Positions 1 to 8,054 of a stretch of 22,008 nt of DNA are shown one piece after another. The position numbers and the translations under genes are program-made. Numbering within the stretch: the first letter of the stretch is position 1; every line of letters starts with the position of its first letter. Source of the stretch: Pelagophyceae sp. CCMP2097 (taxonomy: Eukaryota > Sar > Pelagophyceae); contig MU657177.1 of NCBI GenBank assembly GCA_026770575.1, forward strand, positions 315,137-337,144. Direction: 5' to 3'. The notes beneath the pieces are model-generated. The model was given only the letters and a program-made list of their open reading frames with translations. It was not told where the DNA came from and made no database searches.

Positions 1-245
1 CCATAAGTGGCCCCATACCTCGTTTGTAGCCCGAGAAATTTGTATCTGAGTGGAATCCGTTTCATGTTGACCTCCCCTTGTAGGCAGAGTCCGGACCGAC
101 CATCGGTTCCTTAAAAACAGCCGGTCAGATTAAGAACCGGGCCCCTGGAGCCGGATAATATCCCAATAAGGGATTTAATGGATTTTAATTGGGCCTTAAA
201 AATACCTTATTGAGATATTGAACGTCTTTTGTCGATTTTTTCGTC

Positions 246-278
246 GGTTCTTAAATTGACCAGGTTCTTAAATTGACC
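246..278. repeat. 16-bp direct repeat, two copies
   Basis: GGTTCTTAAATTGACC occurs at 246-261 and again at 263-278, separated by a single base. Nothing in the copies suggests a protein or a binding site that I recognise. Confidence 0.85.
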
Positions 279-398
279 TTTACTCTAGAATCGGCTTTCC
301 CGGAAATCCCCCAATTAGTATCAACCTTTTTCTGAACGTAATCGATTCCCTTTTGCCGAACATATTATATTTCCAAGCTCCCTGATTGGTCAGAAACG

Positions 399-427
399 AT
401 TCTAATTGGGGATTATTCTAATTGGGG
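399..427. repeat. Short direct repeat ATTCTAATTGGGG
   Basis: The 13-mer occurs at 399-411 and 415-427 (period 16) in AT-rich DNA upstream of the first gene. No function is evident. Confidence 0.8.
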
Positions 428-459
428 GTGGAACTTCCGAGTACATTACAATTGTACAC

Positions 460-470
460 TAGGAATTCTA
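460..470. repeat. Variant of the TAGGAATTCCTA palindrome
   Basis: TAGGAATTCTA is one C short of the perfect palindrome found at four other places in this window. It is followed directly by GATCT, as is the copy at 9778. The bases before it (TACACTAGGAATTC) match the flank of the copy at 19855. Confidence 0.7.
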
Positions 471-560
471 GATCTATGGTAACATACCCCGAAAATACCA
501 CATTCGGCGATTGTTCGCGTTCGTCCGTCACGGTCATTGGTCGTCACGCGCCGCGCGTCC

Positions 561-3236
561 ATGGCCGCGTTCCTCGCGCGCGTACGCAAGGCCGTCGCGC
601 TCGGCCCGCGCGTACGTCGCACATCCTTTTGGTGACGTTTCCGGCACGCGGCGAAACAGAGTCGCAGAGCGTCGCACCGTCGCCGCGGCTGGACCGTGCC
701 TCGTAGGCGGTCGTCGTGGCGGTGTTCGCGCCTCTTTGCGCGTTTTGGAGCCGGCTGCGGTTCGTCGTTGCATACGTGCGCGGCGTGCTGGACCTGGCGC
801 TGCTGCTCTTCCGAGTCAAGAAGCTCGGCCGCCACGCTGCCAAGTCGCATTGGAGCCTCGCCGACGAGTGGGCCAAGGCCGCTTCGGAGGGCGGCGCCAG
901 GACGTTTGTCGAGATGGCCGAGCCGGGGCCGGGTTTGGGGTCGATGACGTACGAGGAAGCCGATGAGCTCTCCAATAGCTTCGCGGTGCGTACCGGGCTG
1001 TTGGGCCTGCCTCTATCGGTCGTCGGGCAGCGCTTCGCTAGGCGTGGCTCGGCTCGGTCGGCGTGCGGCCGGGCGAGACGGTGGCGCTGCTGATGAGCAA
1101 CTCGTGCGAATTTATTGTCGCACAACTCGGCGTGCTCAAATACGGCTGCCGCGCCGCGCTTCTCAACGTTTCGCTCGGCGGCCAAGCGCTCGACCACTGC
1201 CTCGACGCCGCCCTGGGTGAAGAGGCCGCCGCCAAGATCGTGCATCGGCGGCGTCCGGTCGACGAGCACTTTAATGACCCTCGCTATGCGGCCCCTCGAG
1301 AGACAGTCCTCCCCTCTATGGTCCTATGACGGTCCTCTACAGCCCCTCTATAGTCCTCTAAGGCCCTCTACGGTCCCATGACGGTTCTCTAGACGACCCT
1401 ATGACGGTTCTCTAGACGGCGCTATGGCGGTCCTCTCGACGGCCCTCGACGGGCCCTATACCTCTCGAAGTCGTCTGGCGTCCACCGCATGTTTTAGGTC
1501 GTCGCGGACGCGGACCTGTTCAGCAAAGTCGCTCAGCGGCCGATGGCGTACGTCTTCGAAGCGCACGCGGCGAGCGGCGCTCCCCCGCCGGTGGTGGCAG
1601 GACCGCAGTGGTCGGCGATAGCTTCTTATATTTATACGAGCGGCACGACTGGGTTTCCAAAAGCGTCGCGGATTGTCCATCTTCGAGCGTGGTCAGCCGG
1701 CTTGTGCTTCAAGACTCTGTGCCGCCTGCGGCCATCGGACCGCGTCTACTGCGCTTTACCACTATATCATTCCACGGCGGGGCTTTTAGTGTTATGGGGG
1801 TGCGTGCATGCGAGATGCACGATAGTGGTTCGGAAGAAGTTCTCAGCGTCCCATTTCGCTTCAGATGTGGACCGCTGCAAAGTCACCGGCTGCGCCTACG
1901 TCGGCGAGATGGCGAGATACCTGGTAGAGTACGCTTTGGTTGAAGGGCACGTGCCGCGCATCTCTTTAAAGTTTGCATTTGGCAACGGTTTACCGAGAGA
2001 GGTCTGGCAGGACTTCCAACGTTTGTACGGCGTCAAACGAATAATCGAGCTCTACGGCTCGACCGAGGGCAACGTCAACCTATTCAACAACGTCGGCTTG
2101 ATCGGGGCCTGCGGGCTCGTGCCGCCGCCGTTCGGTCGAGGCCCGCGTCTTACTTGCGAGAGGCGGCAACCGCATGCAGACCGAGTCGCGAGCAGCATCG
2201 CAGAGAAAGAGGCAAGATCCGACACGTTTGCGATTCCGGATCTCCACCTTCATCGATAGGTTGCGTCTACCCCATCATCATCGCGCGCATCGAAGCCTCC
2301 GTCGGCGAGGACGGCCAGCCCGTGCACGTCCGCGACGCCCACGGCAGGCTCTTCCGCTGCAAAGCGGGCGAGGCCGGTGAACTGCTTGCCGCGGTCGACG
2401 CGTCCGGGGAAAATCCGGCGAGGCGCTTCGACGGTGCGTCACGGTCTGGAAACCATCGCTGCAAGGGCGGCAGCCGAGGCCAGGGTGCGCCGGGCGATAC
2501 CCGGAATCATACGATGGTAGGCTACGCGGACGCCGAGGCCACGGCGCGCAAGCTCGTGCGCGACGTGTGCAAAAAGGGCGACGCGTACTTCCGGAGCGGC
2601 GACGTCGTCGTGCAGAGCTGGCACGGGGCGATTTACTTTGTGGATCGGCTCGGTGAGACGTTTCGCTATAAAGGTGAAAACGTGTCCACTTGCGAGTTGG
2701 CCGCCCACGTCGTCGCCGCCGCATCAAACCTGGGCGTGCGTGAGTGCGTCGCATACGGCGCTTTAGTGCCGCGCCAGTCGGGGCGGTGCGGCATGGTTGC
2801 AATCGTGCTCGCGGCGGAAGTCGCCGCAACCGCCGACTGGCTGCAGCGGCTCTACGACGCCCTTGTCGGCTCCGCGGACATCGCGCCCTACGCCGTGCCG
2901 AGGTGCGCCTTGCGGAGACGACGGAGGCGGTGCATGCTGCTTGACGAAAACGGCACTGCTGCTCGACGAGACGGCGGTCGACGGTCGACGATGCATAGGT
3001 TTGTGCGAATCGTCGGCAAGCTCACGACCACGTCGACGCACAAGTACCAGAAGCAGGACCTCGTCGCCCAAGGCTACGAGTGCGTGGGCAGGCCTGGATG
3101 CAAAAGTCTGCATTCGATGGACGCTAGGCACTGCGGCGCGGATGCCGTCTTCTTTTTCGACGCGCAGCCAAGGACCTTTGCGCCACTCACGCAGCAAGCC
3201 GTAGCCGACATCCACGCCGGCGCCGCGCGCATCTAG
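561..3236 (+). CDS. Fatty acid transport protein / very-long-chain acyl-CoA synthetase (SLC27-like)
   Basis: The product should couple long or very long fatty acids to CoA through an acyl-AMP intermediate at a membrane, which also drives fatty acid uptake. I rebuilt it from eight exons: 561-611, 707-985, 1042-1239, 1498-2134, 2260-2433, 2521-2902, 2999-3079 and 3128-3236. They sum to 1911 nt, or 636 residues, the usual FATP size. All seven introns are GT-AG with a TAG acceptor, and phase is kept at each junction. An N-terminal hydrophobic stretch is followed by the AMP-binding motif [12 protein letters not shown] (about residues 220-231), [16 protein letters not shown] (about 362-368), the GDAYFRSGD region and YKGENVST (about 496), ending with the family-typical DAVFFFD region. 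The start is the ATG at 561 because the exon 2 frame has no upstream ATG. The last intron (48 nt) is the least certain. Family assignment is strong; substrate is inferred. Confidence 0.88.
1300..1465 (+). repeat. Degenerate minisatellite in the third synthetase intron
   Basis: Inside the 258-nt intron 1240-1497, imperfect units of roughly 20 bp recur, built on CCTCTA, CCTATGACGGT and TCTCTAGACGG. The same TCTAGACGG core appears in an intron of the sulfotransferase-like gene (about 7105-7255). The repeats explain why this intron is far longer than the 48-125 nt introns of the rest of the gene. Confidence 0.75.
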
Positions 3237-3604
3237 GCGGCGCCCACACACGTCCGTCGCGTGCAGAATGCCCCATCGGGGTGACCAGATATAAAATGAT
3301 ATCTATACGCGACACCGCTCGGAGACACCTCGGAAGACGCCCGCGGAAAGGGCCGGGCCACCGGCGGACCCTATTAGACGCGCCCGCTGGGGCGCAGGCA
3401 GGGCGCGACGCGCCGACATCTTTTTTAGAAGCTCGAACTCAAATCGTGGCAGCGGCGGCATCTTTGGCGTCGTACTCGCGTCGTGGCGGCGGCGGCATCT
3501 TTGGCGTCGTGGTGGCATCGTCGGCGACGGAGGCTTTTTAGCAGGCTGCGGAGATGCGGTTCGCTGCGCATGGCGCCGGTGGCGCCGCGTAGTAGCTGCG
3601 CACG
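3237..3604. other. Convergent intergenic region
   Basis: This lies between the stop of the acyl-CoA synthetase and the stop of the kelch gene on the other strand, so it should hold both 3' ends. It contains a two-copy minisatellite at 3444-3510 and the short interrupted palindrome GATATAAAATGATATC near 3287. I see no gene and no clear polyadenylation signal. Confidence 0.6.
3444..3510. repeat. 30-bp repeat, two near-identical copies
   Basis: A 30-bp unit at 3444-3473 (ending GCATCTTTGGCGTCGT) recurs at 3481-3510 with one A/G difference. A shorter relative, GGTGGCATCGTCGG, follows. It sits in the convergent intergenic space. Confidence 0.8.
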
Positions 3605-5139
3605 TCACCGCCGGTGGCGCGTCGCTGGCGCGCCCCTTTCAGCATCGAGGGCAAGCAATTCTGTCGCGTGCGAGATGCCTCTGACCACGAGAATCCGCGG
3701 CTCTTCCCCCGCGGCGCCGAGTCGAACCGCTGCGACGCCACTGCGCTCAGCCTGCATGGCCGGCCCGGGCGCGAACTCCATCGTCGCCACGTCGAGGAGC
3801 TCGGTTGTGGCTAATCGCATATTTGCCGAATCCCGCCCGCCGATGACGAGGACGTGTCGAGCATCGACGGCCACGGCCGCGCATCCATAGCGTGCCGAGC
3901 CCATCGATGGACCGGGCGTGAACACCATGGTCCGGATGTCGAGGATCTCTGTCGTGTTCATTCCTGAACCCGAACGGCCACCGACCACCATGATGTGGTG
4001 CTCGTCGAGCGAGATGGCCGTGCTCCCCACGCGCCCAGTGGCCATGGTAGGCCCCGGCGAAAAGGCCATTGTGTCCAGGCTGAGGATCTCTGTGCTCGAC
4101 AAGGGTGACCCGCCATTTTCACCGCCGACGACGAGGATCCGCCGAGCGTCGAGTGCAACGGAAGCGCACCAGTATCGCGCCGATTGCGTGTCCGGTCCCG
4201 GCGTGAACGTGAGCGTCGCGAGGTGGAAGATCTCCGTCGTGTTTAAATCTTCAATCGTGTTTAAATCTTCAAAACTGCAGCCGCCCATCACGAGCACGCG
4301 GCCATCGTCAATCTGGATGGCCGCGCAGCCAAATCGTCCCGTGAGCAAGTTCGGCCCGGCGGTAAAGTCCATCGTCTGCGTGTCGAGCAATGACGTCGCG
4401 CAAGAAGCCATCAAACCGCCGAATATGATGACGCGCCCAGCGGCAACCACGGCACCACATTCAGAATAATGTGTCGAGTACATCTCCGGCCCCGGCCGGA
4501 ACGTCGCGCCGTCGGTCCACGGCCGCGTGCCGAACACGGCGGTCTCGTGGCCAAAGTAATCCCGCTCCTTCGTCATGGATTCTTGCGCGGCCTCGGCTAA
4601 TGCGCAGATCGTCCTCTGTGTGAACGCGCCGTCGAGGTCGCGGAGGAAGTCGAGGATCAGTCGGAACCGCTCGCCGTCACGGTCGATGAAAATTGACCCG
4701 TCAACGGGGTCCGCCTGCAGCATCGAGTCGCAGCGGCCGAACATGCGCCCGAGCATCGAGTCCTCGACCTTTGTCAGCACGGCCCTTGATGTTTCGAAGC
4801 GCGCACCGCCCACGTTGAGCTTGACCAGCTCGTCGGGCGGTGGCGCGGCCGCGCGTATGCGCTGCTGCATCTCTTCGTCGCGCGCGACCTTGTCCTCCGT
4901 GTTCTTTACAAAGGCTGCGCGGTCGTCCTCGAGTGCTAGGCGGTCGCTCGCGAGCTGGGTCTAGTAGGTGCCATCGGAAGGCGCTTCGATGTCTCACGCA
5001 TGCCGGTGATTTTTACCATCTCAGCATCGAAAGCGTGCTCGAGCGCGTCGATCGTGGCGGCCTGCGCCGCGGCCGTGCGTCGCACGGCCTCGAGCGCGGC
5101 CACATCGAGCGCGGCCACAGCGTTCGAGCGGTTCGCCAT
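3605..5139 (-). CDS. Coiled-coil + BTB/T1 (KCTD-type) + kelch-repeat protein
   Basis: BTB/T1 domains oligomerise and often act as adaptors for cullin-3 ubiquitin ligases; kelch propellers bind partner proteins, so a substrate-adaptor role is a reasonable inference. Two exons, complement(5017..5139) and complement(3605..4960), join in phase 0 across a 56-nt intron (donor GTAAAA, acceptor CTACTAG), giving 492 residues. Residues 1-75 are Ala/Glu-rich and look like a coiled coil that continues smoothly over the splice. VKLNVGGARFET (about residue 87) opens a T1-type BTB domain running to about 180. About six kelch repeats follow, marked by recurring ILVVGG or VMGG sheets and a TMxFxPGP spacer. 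The gene is divergent from the WD40 gene and convergent with the synthetase. Confidence 0.85.
4239..4275. repeat. 18-nt in-frame duplication in a kelch repeat
   Basis: GTGTTTAAATCTTCAA occurs twice with an 18-nt period, adding six residues (EDLNTI then EDLNT) to one kelch blade loop. The frame stays open, so it is a tolerated loop insertion rather than a break. Confidence 0.85.
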
Positions 5140-5438
5140 CGTCGTGCCTAGAGCTGCTTGTGCAAGCAGGTCGCTCGTTGCTCGTATCCGACGGTATCGA
5201 AATCACGAAAACGTGCAGTTCCGCGGAAACTTCGTCAATCTTCGTCCTCGCCGCGCCGCGGGCCGCGGCCGGGCGACGCCGGCGCCGAGCGCGGAGCTCC
5301 CTCAAATCCGCGGGTACGTCCGAGCCGTTCGGCGAGGTTTACCCGCTGCGCCGCGGCCGTGTCAGGCGCGGACGACTCGGAGTGCAGCTCGTGTGCACGT
5401 GCGCAGAGCCCGCGTTTTGAGGACAAAGCCAGGAGGCG
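5140..5438. promoter_or_regulatory. Shared upstream region of the divergent kelch and WD40 genes
   Basis: The two start codons face away from each other across 299 bp, so promoters for both should lie here. The DNA is very GC-rich and I can point to no TATA box or initiator. The call rests on gene orientation alone. Confidence 0.4.
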
Positions 5439-6539
5439 ATGCGGGGCAGTGCCGCCCCGCGGGACGTCCCGGCGTGGCCGCGCGCCTCCTCCGCGGCGCC
5501 CGCGGCGCTCGCGGTGTTCGAGCAGCGCGACGTGTTCAAAATCATTCTCCGGCTGGCGGCATCATCTAAGGGCCTCCTCGTCACGAAGCGAGTCGCGCGC
5601 GATGCGCCAGCCATGGCGCTGGCCGTGCGCAAGCTCATCTGGCAGGACCGCATCCTCAAGGGCACGGCGATCCTCAAGGGGCACACTGACGACGTCGTGA
5701 GCTGCGGGCTCTCGCCCGACGGCAAGCGCATCGTGACGGCGAGCTTCGACGGGACGGCGCGGCTGTGGGACGCGGAGACGGGCGCGCTGCAGGCGACGCT
5801 CGAGGGTCACACCGCCGGCGTCACGAGCTGCGCGTTCTCGCCCGACAGCAAGCGCATCGTGACGGCGAGCGACGACAGGACGGCGCGGCTCTGGGACGCC
5901 ACGACGGGCGCGCTGCAGACCACGCTCGAGGGTCATTCCGGCTTCGTCGTGAGCTGCGCGTTCTCGCCCGACGGCACGCGCATCGTGACAGCGAGCGCAG
6001 ACAAGACGGCGCGGCTCTGGGACGCCGAGACGGGCGCGCTGCAGAATACGGTCGAGGGGCACATCGCCAGAGTCACGAGCTGCGCGTTCTCGTCTGACGG
6101 CACGCGCGTCGTGACGACGAGCTGGGACAGGAAGGTGCGGCTCTGGGACGCCGAGACGGGCGCGCTGCAGATTACGCTCGAGGGGTACGCCAGCCTCGTC
6201 ATGAGCTGCGCGTTCTCGCCCAACGGCAAGCGCATCGTGACGGGGAGCCTGGACAAGACGGCGAAGCTCTGGGACGTCGAGACAGGCGTGCTGCAGGCGA
6301 TGCTCGAAGGCCACACTCGTTGCGTCACGAGCTGCGCGTTCTCTCCCGACGGCACTCGCGTCGTGACGGCGAGCGAGGACAAGACGGCGAAGCTCTGGGA
6401 CGCCGAGACGGGCGCGCTGCTGACGACGCTCGAGGGGCACACCAACGGTGTCTCGAGCTGCGTGTTCTCGCCCGACGGCACGCGCGTCGTGACGGCGAGC
6501 GACGACGGGACGGCGCGGCTCTGGCACATCGCCCTATAA
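5439..6539 (+). CDS. Seven-bladed WD40 repeat protein
   Basis: The frame is a single intronless ORF of 366 residues. After an N-terminal region of about 75 residues (hydrophobic DVFKIILRLAAS, then a basic helix ending near WQDRIL), seven WD40 units of 42 residues run to the C-terminus. Each has the pattern LEGH...V.SC.FSPDG.RIVTAS.D.TARLWD.ETGALQ. Seven units make one closed propeller, so the protein looks complete. The units resemble each other closely at DNA level, which suggests recent repeat expansion or gene conversion. Such propellers serve as protein-interaction platforms. Nothing here names the partner, and the N-terminal part matches no domain I can name. Confidence 0.9.
   Translation: MRGSAAPRDVPAWPRASSAAPAALAVFEQRDVFKIILRLAASSKGLLVTKRVARDAPAMALAVRKLIWQDRILKGTAILKGHTDDVVSCGLSPDGKRIVTASFDGTARLWDAETGALQATLEGHTAGVTSCAFSPDSKRIVTASDDRTARLWDATTGALQTTLEGHSGFVVSCAFSPDGTRIVTASADKTARLWDAETGALQNTVEGHIARVTSCAFSSDGTRVVTTSWDRKVRLWDAETGALQITLEGYASLVMSCAFSPNGKRIVTGSLDKTAKLWDVETGVLQAMLEGHTRCVTSCAFSPDGTRVVTASEDKTAKLWDAETGALLTTLEGHTNGVSSCVFSPDGTRVVTASDDGTARLWHIAL
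5659..6524 (+). repeat. 126-bp tandem repeat encoding WD40 blades
   Basis: About seven tandem copies of a 126-bp unit encode the propeller. Blocks such as GGACGCCGAGACGGGCGCGC recur almost unchanged. The regular period also keeps antisense frames open, producing a long false ORF on the minus strand. Confidence 0.9.
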
Positions 6540-6810
6540 AGCTGTGGACTCGATGGGACGTCGAGTCGTCCAGCCCGTTGGATCGTGTAACAGAGGCCCG
6601 ATACCGACACGAGTGCGAATCGGGAGAGGCCCTTTGTCCGGGGCGCCTTGGCGCGCGCGGGGCCGCCCGCGATGCTCGCACGCCTCGGCACGGCCCGTCG
6701 ACGTCGAAGATTCGTCTTCTTGTCGAGAAAGGGTCCCGGAAGATTCCTTTCACTATAACGTCGTCGCCGAAGGCCTTCTCTGGAGCGTCCCGCCGCCGCC
6801 GCCCGTCGCC
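6540..6810. other. Intergenic region between WD40 and sulfotransferase-like genes
   Basis: This 271-bp stretch follows the WD40 stop and precedes the next gene on the same strand. An open frame runs through it into the sulfotransferase first exon, but nothing in that upstream part resembles a domain and the ATG at 6811 opens a good hydrophobic N-terminus. It should hold the promoter and 5' UTR of the downstream gene. Confidence 0.45.
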
Positions 6811-8017
6811 ATGCGCGCCTCGCTGGCGTCGTCACTCGTCGGCGCGGCGCTGCTGGTGCCGACGGGGGGGCTCGAGGTCATCGGCGCCGGTTTGCCGCGC
6901 ACTGGGACGTCATCGCTTCGTGTCGCGCTTGAGATCCTCTATGCCAAACCGGTCCACGGCATCGAGGCGACGCTCTGGTCCGAGGTCGCGCAGGAGAAGT
7001 GGGTCAAGCTCCACTTCAACCGCGGCAACGAGACGTTGGTGAAGCAGGCCGTCGAAGGTACGCTTTCTGCGTTCGGTCGGGAAAGGGCCAGGGCTCCCGG
7101 AGAGGGCGGGCTATAGACCACGGGCCCCGATAGACGGGCCCTCTATAGACGGCCCCCTATAGACGGCTCCGGGGGCTCTAGACCTTCTAGACGGCTTTAG
7201 ATGGGGGCCCGATAGACGGGCCCCGATAGACGCCCCCCTGAGACACGGGCGTCACTCGTCGAGCGCGTCTATTAGGTTTCACCGCGTCGGTGGGCTTCCC
7301 TTCCGCGTTTTTCTACGAGGACCTGATGGAAGTCTACCCAGAGGCCAAGGTCATTTTGACGGTGCACCCGCAGGGTGCGTCTCGAGGGAAGAGAGCCTTG
7401 AGTCGACGCAGACTTGGTAGGCGAGGACGGCTGGTACCACTCGCACCTCAACGCTCTCTTGCCGCTGCACTGGGTGGCGATTACGACGACTTGGATGGGG
7501 CACTTACCACCACTGAAACAATGGCACAATTTCTGTGCGTTTTTTTACCTTTCTTCAGACAAGGTCTTCCTCAGCCACGAGGCCTGGTATACCGGCGGCG
7601 TGGCGCAGGAAAAGTACTTTAGCTGGAACCGAGAGGTCCGCGCCGCGGTCAAGCCGGAGCAGTTTTTGGAATTTCGCGTCGACCAAGGCTGGGGGCCTTT
7701 GTGCAGCTTTTTGGGTAAGCCCATCCCAGCGATGCCATTCCCCCACGTTTACGACACCGACTACGTCATGTGGTGGTCCAAGAGGCTGATCAAGTCGGAC
7801 CAGTACCTCAGGTGCCTTTGCCGGCGCATTTCAGGATTGGGGGCCTCCAACACAACGCAACACAACACAACACAACGCGGGTAGGTACACGCTCGTCCTG
7901 GTGCTCCTGCTGACGATCATCACCGTGTCGACGTGGCGCACGAAGAAGCTGGAGCTGGCGGCGGAGAAGGCGCTGGAGGTGGCTGAGATAAAAAAGGAGA
8001 CCAAAAAGGACAAGTAA
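6811..8017 (+). CDS. P-loop sulfotransferase-like protein with C-terminal membrane anchor
   Basis: Four exons, 6811-7057, 7276-7374, 7421-7811 and 7885-8017, sum to 870 nt, or 289 residues, with phase kept at each GT-AG junction. The N-terminus is hydrophobic, then VIGAGLPRTGTSSLR (about residues 23-37) forms the PAPS-binding P-loop typical of the Sulfotransfer_4 group. FYEDLMEVYPEAKVILTV, a GWGPLCSFLG segment and PFPHVYDTD follow, all in the family order. Exon 4 adds a hydrophobic helix (about 247-264, TLVLVLLLTIITV) and a Lys/Glu-rich tail. The family transfers sulfate from PAPS, but the acceptor here is unknown and some members have no proven activity. Intron 1 carries a minisatellite and intron 3 an ACAAC microsatellite. 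Confidence 0.85.
7105..7255 (+). repeat. Minisatellite in the first sulfotransferase-like intron
   Basis: Inside the intron 7058-7275, units such as GATAGACGGGCCC, CTATAGACGGCCCC and TCTAGACGGC repeat imperfectly with a period near 15 bp. The same TCTAGACGG core repeats in an intron of the acyl-CoA synthetase gene about 6 kb away. Confidence 0.8.
7849..7878 (+). repeat. ACACA/ACAAC microsatellite in an intron
   Basis: AACACAACGCAACACAACAC and its continuation form a pentanucleotide-like run just upstream of the acceptor GGGTAG of the third sulfotransferase-like intron. Confidence 0.85.
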
Positions 8018-8054
8018 ACCCGTCGCACGTAAGCGAATGGCGAGTTTTACGCCG

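Larger units (their letters stand above)
1..560. other. AT-rich upstream region, no gene seen
   Basis: This stretch is clearly richer in A and T than the genes that follow, and its open frames are short and unrecognisable. It holds small direct repeats at 246-278 and 399-427 and a variant of the window-wide TAGGAATTCCTA palindrome at 460-470. AATAAGG at 164-170 can pair with CCTTATT at 204-210. The acyl-CoA synthetase model starts at its right edge, so its promoter should lie here, but I see no convincing core promoter motif. Confidence 0.6.

Noticed and set aside
561..3236. Acyl-CoA synthetase as a frameshifted pseudogene
   Set aside because: The apparent frame breaks coincide with GT-AG introns that keep phase, and the spliced product has normal length and intact motifs.
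3918..4469. Plus-strand ORF of 183 codons inside the kelch gene
   Set aside because: It is the antisense shadow of the kelch repeats.
5562..6527. Minus-strand ORF of 321 codons antisense to the WD40 gene
   Set aside because: It exists because the 126-bp sense repeat keeps the opposite frame open. Its product is an Arg/His/Val-rich echo of the repeat with no domain.
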